Positions 1 to 11,240 of a stretch of 64,000 nucleotides of DNA are shown here, in pieces (the first letter of the stretch is position 1; each line of letters begins with the position of its first letter). The translations under genes and the position numbers were made by a program. The notes beneath the pieces were generated by a model that was given only the letters and a program-made list of their open reading frames with translations, had not been told where the DNA came from and did not search any database. Source of the DNA: Odiellus spinosus (taxonomy: Eukaryota > Arthropoda > Arachnida > Opiliones > Phalangiidae); assembly GCA_963920705.1 (NCBI GenBank), contig OY987225.1:12976829-13040828 (forward strand), in the 5' to 3' direction.

Positions 1-416
1 TATAAGCATTCATAAGGTAACATGAACGAATTGCCTCGACTAAAGTCGAGGAGTTGTAATAAAACATTATCCATGGATTAGGTTTGTTCGTTTGCAACCT
101 AGATTAATAATTAAAATATGGGAATTTTTTTCCCTTTAAATTCCTTATATAAGCATTCATAGGCTAACATGAACGAATTGCCTCGACTAAAGTCGAGGAG
201 TTGTAATAAAACAATATCCATGGATTAGGTTTGTTCGTTTGCAACCTAGATTAAAAATTAAAATATGTGGTTTTTTTATTCCCTTTAAATTCCTTGTATA
301 AGCATTCATAAGCTAACATGAACGAATTGCCTCGACTAAAGTCGAGGAGTTGTAATAAAACATTATCCATGGATTATGTTTGTTCGTTTGCAACCTAGAT
401 TAAAAATTAAAATATG

Positions 417-432
417 GGGAATTTTTATTCCC
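417..432. other. GGGAAT-TTTT-ATTCCC inverted repeat, many monomers
   Basis: A six-base perfect stem with a four-T loop is present in the 'GGGAATTTTTATTCCC' monomers. In the 'GGGGATTTTTTATTCCC' monomers the stem is imperfect. The T-run is the most length-variable part of the monomer, from about 5 to 14 T, as expected of replication slippage. Confidence 0.75.
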
Positions 433-1073
433 TTTAAATTCCTTGTATAAGCATTCATAAGGTAACATGAACGAATTGCCTCGACTAAAGTCGAGGAGTT
501 GTGATAAAACATTATCCATGGATTAGGTTTGTTCGTTTGCAACATAGATTAAAAATTAAAATATGGGGATTTTTTATTCCCTTTAAATCCCTTGTATAAG
601 GATTCATAAGCTAAAATGAAGGAATTGCCTCGACTAAAGTCGAGGAGTTGTAATAAAACATTATCCATGGATTAGGTTTGTTCGTTTGCAACCTAGATTA
701 ATAATTAAAATATGGGAATTTTTACTCCCTTTAAATTCCTTGTATAAGCATTCATAGGTTAACATGAACGAATTGCCTTGACTAAAATCGAGGAGTTGTA
801 ATAAAACATTATCCATGGATTAGGTTTGTTCGTTTGTAACCTAGATTAAAAATTAATATATGGGGATTTTTTATTCCCTTTAAATTCCTTGTATAAGCAT
901 TCATAAGCTAACATGAATGAATTGCCTCGACTAAAGTCGAGGAATTGTAATAAAACAATAACCATGGATTAGGTTTGTTCGTTTGCAACCTAGATTAAAA
1001 ATTAAAATATGGGGATTTTTTACTCCCTTTAAATTCCTTGTATAAGCATTCATAAGCTAACATGAACGAATTG

Positions 1074-1091
1074 CCTCGACTAAAGTCGAGG
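1074..1091. other. 18-bp palindrome / potential hairpin, one per full monomer
   Basis: CCTCGACTAAAGTCGAGG has two perfectly complementary 8-base arms around a central AA. It is the most GC-rich part of an otherwise AT-rich unit and contains two of its four CpGs. It is nearly invariant across full monomers. Recurrent variants are ACTATAGT and ACTTAAGT centres (fully palindromic), ACTAAACT (six-base arms), GAATAAAGTCGAGC (damaged right end), and CTTCGACTAAAATCGAGG or CCTTGACTAAAATCGAGG. It could extrude as a cruciform, bind a dimeric protein or be a recombination hot spot. None of these is shown. Confidence 0.9.
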
Positions 1092-1108
1092 AGTTGTAAT
1101 AAAACATT

Positions 1109-1118
1109 ATCCATGGAT
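1109..1118. other. 10-bp palindrome ATCCATGGAT, one per monomer
   Basis: This perfect self-complementary decamer contains CCATGG and lies 17 bases after the large palindrome in full monomers. It is kept in short monomers and is damaged only in scattered variants (ATGAATGG, TCCTTGG, TCTATGG, TCCATTTATT, TACATGG). The ATGAATGG variant marks several higher-order units between 19 and 36 kb. Confidence 0.85.
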
Positions 1119-1141
1119 TAGGTTTGTTCGTTTGCAACCTA
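1119..1141. other. TAGGTT/AACCTA inverted repeat, one per monomer
   Basis: TAGGTT and AACCTA form a six-base stem around an 11-base loop (TGTTCGTTTGC). The stem is strongly conserved. The loop varies mainly at one or two positions (TTTGC, TTTGT, TTTAC, TTGGT). Stem stability against loop variability fits a constrained structure but could equally reflect array homogenisation. Confidence 0.75.
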
Positions 1142-1189
1142 GATTAAAAATTAAAATATGGGGATTTTTTATTCCCTTTAAATTCTTTA

Positions 1190-1322
1190 TATAAGCATTC
1201 ATAAGCTAACATGAACGAATGAGGAGTTGTTATAAAACATTATCCATGGATTAGGTTTGTTCGTTTGCAACCTAGATTAAAAATTAAAATATGGGGAATT
1301 TTTATTCCCTTTAAGTTCCTTG
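1190..1322 (+). repeat. Representative short monomer lacking the palindrome (133 bp)
   Basis: This unit reads GAACGAATGAGGAG where the full monomer has 16 more bases (TGCCTCGACTAAAGTC) between GAACGAAT and GAGGAG. The breakpoint is identical in about 40 units, so one deletion was copied many times. Examples have GAGGAG near 1221, 1801, 3407, 3837, 4118, 6141, 7298, 9623, 10499, 12386, 14690, 16286, 17024, 18337, 20528, 31479, 32167, 36070, 53274, 57400, 62754, 63629 and 63912. Related junctions are at about 2676 (TTTGGAG) and about 5278, 8758 and 13828 (TGGGGAG). Confidence 0.93.
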
Positions 1323-2690
1323 TATAAGCATTCATAGGCTAATATGAACGAATTGCCTCGAATAAAGTCGAGCAGTAGTAATAAAACAATATCCATGGAT
1401 TAGGTTTGTTCGTTTGCAACCTAGATTAAAAATTAAAATATGGGGATTTTCTATTCCCTTTAAATTCCTTGTATAAGCATTCATAAGCTAACATGAACGA
1501 ATTGCCTCGACTAAAGTCGAGGAGTTGTAATAAAACATTATCCATTTATTAGGTTTGTTCGTTTGCAACCTAGATTAAAAATTAAAATATGGGGAATTTT
1601 TATTCCCTTTAAATTCCTTGTTTAAGCATTCATAAGCTAACATGAACGAATTGCCTCGACTAAAGTCGAGGAGTTGTAATAAAACATTATCCATGGATTA
1701 GGTTTGTTCGTTTGTAACCTAGATTAAAAATTTAAATATGGGGATTTTTTATTCCCTTTAAATTCCTTGTATAAGCATTCATAAGCTAACATGAACGAAT
1801 GAGGAGTTGTAATAAAACATTATCCTTGGATTAGGTTTGTTCGTTTGCAACCTAGATTAAAAATTAAAATATGGGTAATTTTTATTCTCTTTAAATTCCT
1901 TGTATAAGCATTCATAAGGTAACATGAACGAATTGCCTCGACTAAAGTCGAGGAGTTGTAATAAAACATTATCCATGGATTAGGTTTGTTCGTTTGCAAC
2001 CTAGATTAATAATTAAAATATGGGAATTTTTATTCCCTTTAAATTCCTTGTATAAGCATTCATAGGCTAACATGAACGAATTGCCTCGACTAAAGTCGAG
2101 GAGTTGTAATAAAACAATATCCATGGATTAGGTTTGTTCGTTTGCAACCTAGATTAAAAATTAAAATATGGGTTTTTTTTATTCCCTTTAAATTCCTTGT
2201 ATAAGCATTCATAAGCTAACATGAACGAATTGCCTCGACTAAAGTCGAGGAGTTGTAATAAAACATTATCCATGGATTAGGTTTGTTCGTTTACAACCTA
2301 GATTAAAAATTAAAATATGGGGATTTTTTATTCCCTTTAAATTTCTTGTATAAGCATTCATAAGCTAACATGAACGAATTGCCTCGACTAAAGTCGAGGA
2401 GTTGTAATAAAACATTATCCATGGATTAGGTTTGTTCGTTTGTAACCTAGATTAAAAATTAAAATATGGGGATTTTTTATTCCCTTTAAATTCCTTGTAT
2501 AAGCATTCATAAGCTAACATGAACGAATTGCTTCGACTAAAGTCGAGGAGTTGTAATAAAACATTATCCATTTATTAGGTTTGTTCGTTTGCAACCTAGA
2601 TTAAAAATTAAAATATGGGGAATTTTTATTCCCTTTAAATTCCTTGTTTAAGCATTCATAAGCTAACATGAACGAATTTGGAGTTGTAAT

Positions 2691-5600
2691 AAAACATTAT
2701 CCATGGATTAGGTTTGTTCGTTTGCAACCTAGATTAAAAATTAAAATATGGGGATTTTTTATTCCCTTTAAATTCCTTGTATAAGCATTCATAAGCTAAC
2801 ATGAACGAATTGCCTCGACTAAAGTCGAGGAGTTGTAATAAAACATTTTCCATGGATTAGGTTTGTTCGTTTGTAACCTAGATTAAAAATTAAAATATGG
2901 GTTTTTTTTATTCCCTTTAAATTCCTTGTATAAGCATTCATAAGCTAACATGAACGAATTGCCTCGACTAAAGTCGAGGAGTTGCAATAAAACATTATCC
3001 ATGGATTAGGTTTGTTCGTTTACAACCTAGATTAAAAATTAAAATATGGGGATTTTTTATTCCCTTTAAATTCCTTGTATAAGCATTCATAAGCTAACAT
3101 GAACGAATTGCCTCGACTAAAGTCGAGGAGTTGTAATAAAACATTTTCCATGGATTAGGTTTGTTCGTTTGTAACCTAGATTAAAAATTAAAATATGGGG
3201 ATTTTTTATTCCCTTTAAATTCCTTGTATAAGCATTCATAAGCTAACATGAACGAATTGCCTCGAATAAAGTCGAGGAGTTGTAATAAAACATTTTCCAT
3301 GGATTAGGTTTGTTCGTTTGTAACCTAGATTAAAAATTAAAATATGGGGAATTTTTATTCCCTTTAAATTCCTTGTTTAAGCATTCATAAGCTAACATGA
3401 ACGAATGAGGAGTTGTAATAAAACATTATCCATGGATTAGGTTTGTTCGTTTGCAACCTAGATTAAAAATTAAAATATGGGGATTTTTTATTCCCTTTAA
3501 ATTCCTTGTATAAGCATTCATAAGCTAACATGAACGAATTGCCTCGAATAAAGTCGAGGAGTTGTAATAAAACATTTTCCATGGATTAGGTTTGTTCGTT
3601 TGTAACCTAGATTAAAAATTAAAATATGGGGATTTTTTATTCCCTTTAAATTCCTTGTATAAGCATTCATAAGCTAACATGAACGAATTGCCTCGAATAA
3701 AGTCGAGGAGTTGTAATAAAACATTATCCATTTATTAGGTTTGCTCGTTTGCAACCTAGATTAAAAATTAAAATATGGGGAATTTTTATTCCCTTTAAAT
3801 TCCTTGTTTAAGCATTCATAAGCTAACATGAACGAATGAGGAGTTGTAATAAAACATTATCCATGGATTAGGTTTGTTCGTTTGTAACCTAGATTAAAAA
3901 TTAAAATATGGGGATTTTTTATTCCCTTTAAATTCCTTGTATAAGCATTCATAAGCTAACATGAACGAATTGCCTCGACTAAAGTCGAGGAGTTGTAATA
4001 AAACATTATCCATGGATTAGGTTTGTTCGTTTGCAACCTAGATTAAAAACTAAAATATGGGGATTTTTTATTCCCTTTAAATTCTTTATTTAAGCATTCA
4101 TAAGCTAACATGAACGAATGAGGAGTTGTAATAAAACATTATCCATGGATTAGGTTTGTTCGTTTGCAACCTAGATTAAAAATTAAAATATGGGGAATTT
4201 TTATTCCCTTTAAATTCCTTGTATAAGCATTCATAAGGTAACATGAACGAATTGCCTCGACTAAAGTCGAGGAGTTGTAATAAAACATTATCCATGGATT
4301 AGGTTTGTTCGTTTGCAACCTTGATTAAAAATTAAAGTATGGGGATTTTTTATTCCTTTTAAATTCCTTGTATAAGCATTCATAAGCTAACATGAACGAA
4401 TTGCCTCGACTAAAGTCGAGGAGTTGTAATAAAACATTAACCATGGATTAGGTTTGTTCGTTTGCAACCTAGATTAATAATTAAAATACGGGAATTTTTT
4501 TTCCCTTTAAATTCCTTGTATAAGCATTCATAGGCTAACATGAACGAATTGCCTCGAATAAAGTCGAGCAGTAGTAATAAAACAATATCCATGGATTAGG
4601 TTTGTTCGTTTGCAACCTAGATTAAAAATTAAAATATGGGGATTTTTTATTCCCTTTAAATTCCTTGTATAAGCATTCATAAGCTAACATGAACGAATTG
4701 CCTCGACTAAAGTCGAGGAGTTGTAATAAAACAATATCCATGGATTAGGTTTGTTCGTTTGCAACCTAGATTAAAAATTAAAATATGGGGATTTTTTATT
4801 CCCTTTAAATTCCTTGTATAAGCATTCATAAGCTAACATGAACGAATTGCCTCGACTAAAGTCGAGGAGTTGTAATAAAACATTATCCATAGATTAGGTT
4901 TGTTCGTTTGCAACCTAGATTAAAAACTAAAATATGGGGATTTTTTATTCCCTTTAAATTCTTTATATAAGCATTCATAAGCTAACATGAACGAATGAGG
5001 AGTTGTAATAAAACATTATCCATGGATTAGGTTTGTTCGTTTGCAACCTAGATAAAAAATTAAAATATGGGGATTTTTTATTCCCTTTAAATTCCTTGTA
5101 TAAGCATTCATAAGCTAACATGAACGAATTGCCTCGACTAAAGTCGAGGAGTTGTAATAAAACATTTTCCATGGATTAGGTTTGTTCGTTTGTAACCTAG
5201 ATTAAAAATTAAAATATGGGGATTTTTTATTCCCTTTAAATTCCTTGTATAAGCATTCATAAGCTAACATGAACGAATGGGGAGTTGTAATAAAACATTA
5301 TCCATGGATTAGGTTTGTTCGTTTGCAACCTAGATTAATAATTAAAATATGGGGATTTTTTATTCCCTTTAAATTCCTTGTATAAGCATTCATAAGCTAA
5401 CATGAACGAATTGCCTCGACTAAAGTCGAGGAATTGTAATAAAACAATAACCATGGATTAGGTTTGTTCGTTTGCAACCTAGATTAAAAATTAAAATATG
5501 GGGATTTTTTACTCCCTTTAAATTCCTTGTATAAGCATTCATAAGCTAACATGAACGAATTGCCTCGACTAAAGTCGAGGAGTTGTAATAAAACATTATC

Positions 5601-6634
5601 CATGGATTAGGTTTGTTCGTTTGCAACCTAGATTAAAAATTTAAATATGGGGATTTTTTTATTCCCTTTAAATTCCTTGTATAAGCATTCATAAGCTAAC
5701 ATGAACGAAGTGCCTCGACTAAAGTCGAGGAGTTGTAATAAAACATTATCCATGGATTAGGTTTGTTCATTTGCAACCTAGATAAAAACTAAAATATGGG
5801 GATTTTTTATTCCCTTTAAATTCTTTATATAAGCATTCGTAAGCTAACATGAACGAATGAGGAGTTGTTATAAAACATTATCCATGGATTAGGTTTGTTC
5901 GTTTGCAACCTAGATTAAAAATTAAAATATGGGGAATTTTTATTCCCTTTAAATTCCTTGTATAAGCATTCATAGGCTAACATGAACGAATTGCCTCGAA
6001 TAAAGTCGAGCAGTAGTGATAAAACAATATCCATGGATTAGGTTTGTTCGTTTGCAACCTAGATTAAAAATAAAAATATGGGGATTTTTTATTCCCTTTA
6101 AATTCTTTATATAAGCATTCATAAGCTAACATGAACGAATGAGGAGTTGTAATAAAACATTATCCATGGATTAGGTTTGTTCGTTTGCAACCTAGATTAA
6201 AAATTAAAATATGGGGAATTTTTATTCCCTTTAAATTCCTTGTATAAGCATTCATAAGGTAACATGAACGAATTGCCTCGACTAAAGTCGAGGAGTTGTA
6301 ATAAAACATTATCCATGGATTAGGTTTGTTCGTTTGCAACCTAGATTAAAAATTAAAGTATGGGGATTTTTTATTCCTTTTAAATTCCTTGTATAAGCAT
6401 TCATAAGCTAACATGAACGAATTGCCTCGACTAAAGTCGAGGAGTTGTAATAAAACATTAACCATGGATTAGGTTTGTTCGTTTGCAACCTAGATTAATA
6501 ATTAAAATACGGGAATTTTTATTCCCTTTAAATTCCTTGTATAAGCATTCATAGGCTAACATGAACGAATTGCCTCGAATAAAGTCGAGCAGTAGTAATA
6601 AAACAATATCCATGGATTAGGTTTGTTCGTTTGC
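2691..6634. repeat. Large HOR, copy I
   Basis: From about 2.69 to 6.72 kb the sequence recurs 8550 bp downstream (about 11.24-15.27 kb). From about 3.17 kb it also recurs 3462-3483 bp downstream as copy II. Shared rare landmarks include CATTTTCC monomers, TTTATTAGGTTTGCTCG, GATAAAAAATTAAAAT, GAACGAAGTGCC and ATTCGTAAGC (at 5834). The shift changes from 3462 to 3483 because copy II alone has a 21-bp duplication, then to 3482 because of one lost T. Only a handful of single-base differences were noticed, so the copies are recent. Confidence 0.88.
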
Positions 6635-9600
6635 AACCTAGATTAAAAATTAAAATATGGGGATTTTTTATTCCCTTTAAATTCCTTGTATAAGCATTCA
6701 TAAGCTAACATGAACGAATTGCCTCGAATAAAGTCGAGGAGTTGTAATAAAACATTTTCCATGGATTAGGTTTGTTCGTTTGTAACCTAGATTAAAAATT
6801 AAAATATGGGGAATTTTTATTCCCTTTAAATTCCTTGTTTAAGCATTCATAAGCTAACATGAACGAATGAGGAGTTGTAATAAAACATTATCCATGGATT
6901 AGGTTTGTTCGTTTGCAACCTAGATTAAAAATTAAAATATGGGGATTTTTTATTCCCTTTAAATTCCTTGTATAAGCATTCATAAGCTAACATGAACGAA
7001 TTGCCTCGAATAAAGTCGAGGAGTTGTAATAAAACATTTTCCATGGATTAGGTTTGTTCGTTTGTAACCTAGATTAAAAATTAAAATATGGGGATTTTTT
7101 ATTCCCTTTAAATTCCTTGTATAAGCATTCATAAGCTAACATGAACGAATTGCCTCGAATAAAGTCGAGGAGTTGTAATAAAACATTATCCATTTATTAG
7201 GTTTGCTCGTTTGCAACCTAGATTAAAAATTAAAATATGGGGAATTTTTATTCCCTTTAAATTCCTTGTTTAAGCATTCATAAGCTAACATGAACGAATG
7301 AGGAGTTGTAATAAAACATTATCCATGGATTAGGTTTGTTCGTTTGTAACCTAGATTAAAAATTAAAATATGGGGATTTTTTATTCCCTTTAAATTCCTT
7401 GTATAAGCATTCATAAGCTAACATGAACGAATTGCCTCGACTAAAGTCGAGGAGTTGTAATAAAACATTATCCATGGATTAGGTTTGTTCGTTTGCAACC
7501 TAGATTAAAAACTAAAATATGGGGATTTTTTATTCCCTTTAAATTCTTTATTTAAGCATTCATAAGCTAACATGAACGAATGAGGAGTTGTAATAAAACA
7601 TTATCCATGGATTAGGTTTGTTCGTTTGCAACCTAGATTAAAAATTAAAATATGGGGAATTTTTATTCCCTTTAAATTCCTTGTATAAGCATTCATAAGG
7701 TAACATGAACGAATTGCCTCGACTAAAGTCGAGGAGTTGTAATAAAACATTATCCATGGATTAGGTTTGTTCGTTTGCAACCTTGATTAAAAATTAAAGT
7801 ATGGGGATTTTTTATTCCTTTTAAATTCCTTGTATAAGCATTCATAAGCTAACATGAACGAATTGCCTCGACTAAAGTCGAGGAGTTGTAATAAAACATT
7901 AACCATGGATTAGGTTTGTTCGTTTGCAACCTAGATTAATAATTAAAATACGGGAATTTTTTTTCCCTTTAAATTCCTTGTATAAGCATTCATAGGCTAA
8001 CATGAACGAATTGCCTCGAATAAAGTCGAGCAGTAGTAATAAAACAATATCCATGGATTAGGTTTGTTCGTTTGCAACCTAGATTAAAAATTAAAATATG
8101 GGGATTTTTTATTCCCTTTAAATTCCTTGTATAAGCATTCATAAGCTAACATGAACGAATTGCCTCGACTAAAGTCGAGGAGTTGTAATAAAACAATATC
8201 CATGGATTAGGTTTGTTCGTTTGCAACCTAGATTAAAAATTAAAATATGGGGATTTTTTATTCCCTTTAAATTCCTTGTATAAGCATTCATAAGCTAACA
8301 TGAACGAATTGCCTCGACTAAAGTCGAGGAGTTGTAATAAAACATTATCCATAGATTAGGTTTGTTCGTTTGCAACCTAGGTTTGTTCGTTTGCAACCTA
8401 GATTAAAAACTAAAATATGGGGATTTTTTATTCCCTTTAAATTCTTTATATAAGCATTCATAAGCTAACATGAACGAATGAGGAGTTGTAATAAAACATT
8501 ATCCATGGATTAGGTTTGTTCGTTTGCAACCTAGATAAAAAATTAAAATATGGGGATTTTTTATTCCCTTTAAATTCCTTGTATAAGCATTCATAAGCTA
8601 ACATGAACGAATTGCCTCGACTAAAGTCGAGGAGTTGTAATAAAACATTTTCCATGGATTAGGTTTGTTCGTTTGTAACCTAGATTAAAAATTAAAATAT
8701 GGGGATTTTTTATTCCCTTTAAATTCCTTGTATAAGCATTCATAAGCTAACATGAACGAATGGGGAGTTGTAATAAAACATTATCCATGGATTAGGTTTG
8801 TTCGTTTGCAACCTAGATTAATAATTAAAATATGGGGATTTTTTATTCCCTTTAAATTCCTTGTATAAGCATTCATAAGCTAACATGAACGAATTGCCTC
8901 GACTAAAGTCGAGGAATTGTAATAAAACAATAACCATGGATTAGGTTTGTTCGTTTGCAACCTAGATTAAAAATTAAAATATGGGGATTTTTTACTCCCT
9001 TTAAATTCCTTGTATAAGCATTCATAAGCTAACATGAACGAATTGCCTCGACTAAAGTCGAGGAGTTGTAATAAAACATTATCCATGGATTAGGTTTGTT
9101 CGTTTGCAACCTAGATTAAAAATTTAAATATGGGGATTTTTTATTCCCTTTAAATTCCTTGTATAAGCATTCATAAGCTAACATGAACGAAGTGCCTCGA
9201 CTAAAGTCGAGGAGTTGTAATAAAACATTATCCATGGATTAGGTTTGTTCATTTGCAACCTAGATAAAAACTAAAATATGGGGATTTTTTATTCCCTTTA
9301 AATTCTTTATATAAGCATTCGTAAGCTAACATGAACGAATGAGGAGTTGTTATAAAACATTATCCATGGATTAGGTTTGTTCGTTTGCAACCTAGATTAA
9401 AAATTAAAATATGGGGAATTTTTATTCCCTTTAAATTCCTTGTATAAGCATTCATAGGCTAACATGAACGAATTGCCTCGAATAAAGTCGAGCAGTAGTG
9501 ATAAAACAATATCCATGGATTAGGTTTGTTCGTTTGCAACCTAGATTAAAAATAAAAATATGGGGATTTTTTATTCCCTTTAAATTCTTTATATAAGCAT

Positions 9601-10207
9601 TCATAAGCTAACATGAACGAATGAGGAGTTGTAATAAAACATTATCCATGGATTAGGTTTGTTCGTTTGCAACCTAGATTAAAAATTAAAATATGGGGAA
9701 TTTTTATTCCCTTTAAATTCCTTGTATAAGCATTCATAAGGTAACATGAACGAATTGCCTCGACTAAAGTCGAGGAGTTGTAATAAAACATTATCCATGG
9801 ATTAGGTTTGTTCGTTTGCAACCTAGATTAAAAATTAAAGTATGGGGATTTTTTATTCCTTTTAAATTCCTTGTATAAGCATTCATAAGCTAACATGAAC
9901 GAATTGCCTCGACTAAAGTCGAGGAGTTGTAATAAAACATTAACCATGGATTAGGTTTGTTCGTTTGCAACCTAGATTAATAATTAAAATACGGGAATTT
10001 TTATTCCCTTTAAATTCCTTGTATAAGCATTCATAGGCTAACATGAACGAATTGCCTCGAATAAAGTCGAGCAGTAGTAATAAAACAATATCCATGGATT
10101 AGGTTTGTTCGTTTGCAACCTAGATTAAAAATTAAAATATGGGGATTTTTTATTCCCTTTAAATTCCTTGTATAAGCATTCATAAGCTAACATGAACGAA
10201 TTGCCTC
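6635..10207. repeat. Large HOR, copy II
   Basis: This block repeats copy I and recurs in copy III with an offset of 5088 bp before 8.36 kb, 5067 after it, and 5068 after the T-run change near 9.14 kb. The ATTCGTAAGC landmark is at 9316. It shares the ATAGATT variant of ATGGATT with copy I (4887/8351), while copy III has the normal ATGGATT. Short monomers are frequent. There is no insert and no gene. Confidence 0.88.
8358..8399. repeat. 21-bp tandem duplication inside a monomer
   Basis: The stem-loop segment from AGGTTTG to CAACCT is present twice in tandem, with units at 8358-8378 and 8379-8399. Copies I and III lack it, so it arose in copy II after that copy was made. The duplicated segment is almost exactly the TAGGTT/AACCTA inverted repeat, consistent with slippage at a hairpin. 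Confidence 0.93.
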
Positions 10208-11240
10208 GACTAAAGTCGAGGAGTTGAAATAAAACATTATCCATGGATTAGGTTTGTTCGTTTACAACCTAGATTAAAAATTAAAATATGGGGATTTTTT
10301 ATTCCCTTTAAATTCCTTGTATAAGCATTCATAAGCTAACATGAACGAATTGCCTCGACTAAAGTCGAGGAGTTGTAATAAAACATTATCCATGGATTAG
10401 GTTTGTTCGTTTGTAACCTAGATTAAAAATTAAAATATGGGGATTTTTTATTCCCTTTAAATTCCTTGTAAAAGCATTCATAAGCTAACATGAACGAATG
10501 AGGAGTTGTAATAAAACATTATCCATGGATTAGGTTTGTTCGTTTGCAACCTAGATTAATAATTAAAATATGGGAATTTTTATTCCCTTTAAATTCCTTG
10601 TATAAGCATTCATAGGCTAACATGAACGAATTGCCTTGACTAAAATCGAGGAGTTGTAATAAAACATTATCCATGGATTAGGTTTGTTCGTTTGTAACCT
10701 AGATTAAAAATTAAAAATTGGGGATTTTTTATTCCCTTTAAATTCCTTGTATAAGCATTCATAAGCTAACATGAACGAATTGCCTCGACTAAAGTCGAGG
10801 AATTGTAATAAAACAATAACCATGGATTAGGTTTGTTCGTTTGCAACCTAGATTAAAAATTAAAATATGGGGATTTTTTACTCCCTTTAAATTCCTTGTA
10901 TAAGCATTCATAAGCTAACATGAACAAATTGCCTCGACTAAAGTCGAGGAGTTGTAATAAAACATTATCCATGGATTAGGTTTGTTCGTTTGCAACCTAG
11001 ATTAAAAATTAAAATATGGGGATTTTTTTATTCCCTTTAAATTCCTTGTATAAGCATTCATAAGCTAACATGAACGAAGTGCCTCGACTAAAGTCGAGGA
11101 GTTGTAATAAAACATTATCCATGGATTAGGTTTGTTCATTTGCAACCTAGATAAAAACTAAAATATGGGGATTTTTTATTCCCTTTAAATTCTTTATATA
11201 AGCATTCGTAAGCTAACATGAACGAATGAGGAGTTGTTAT
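10208..11240. repeat. HOR extension block, duplicated at about 15.28-16.37 kb
   Basis: About seven monomers continue copy II and recur 5068 bp downstream. Markers are GTTGAAATAAAAC (10223/15291), TTGTAAAAGC, CCTTGACTAAAATCG, TTAAAAATTGGGG, CATGAACAAATTG and ATTCGTAAGC (11203/16271). It ends where the sequence switches back to copy I/III type near 11.24 kb. No gene is present. Confidence 0.85.

Larger units (their letters stand above)
1041..1189 (+). repeat. Representative full-length monomer (149 bp)
   Basis: Chosen as a reference unit, with the phase starting arbitrarily at TATAAGCATT. It contains the complete 18-bp palindrome (1074-1091), the ATCCATGGAT palindrome (1109-1118), the TAGGTT/AACCTA stem (1119-1141) and the G-run/T-run/CCC element near its end. 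CpG occurs four times in the consensus: in AACGAA, twice in the large palindrome, and in TTCGTT. Common variants elsewhere are GGTAAC or GGCTAAC for GCTAAC, TTACAACC or TTGTAACC for TTGCAACC, and GGGAATTTTTATT for GGGATTTTTTATT. Confidence 0.95.
1..2690. repeat. Left mosaic block of full and short monomers
   Basis: About 18 monomers occur without a long internal duplication that I could define. The monomer order at 1-0.9 kb recurs around 17.1-17.9 kb and 62.9-63.5 kb: GGTAAC with TTAATAATT, GGCTAAC with a TGTGG T-run, GATTATGTTTG, GTGATAAAAC with CAACATAG, then AAGGATTC. Short monomers occur near 1.2, 1.8 and 2.7 kb. No 351-bp insert and no gene are present. Confidence 0.85.

Noticed and set aside
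363..545. Minus-strand open frames of 60-82 codons here and at about 20 further places
   Set aside because: They are translations of the antisense satellite strand crossing one or two monomers in shifting frames. The peptides repeat because the DNA repeats. They resemble no family I know, lack gene context, and are broken by the usual monomer length variants.
1041..1056. TATA-box promoter at TATAAGCATT or TATATAAGC
   Set aside because: The motif is simply part of an AT-rich monomer, is repeated about 400 times, and has no downstream gene.
1074..1091. Rho-independent terminator
   Set aside because: The GC-rich hairpin is followed by AGTTGTAATAAAAC rather than a T-run, there is no upstream gene, and it recurs every ~149 bp.
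1127..1142. True CENP-B box
   Set aside because: Only the TTCG half and scattered positions fit. The conserved central A and the CGGG half are missing.
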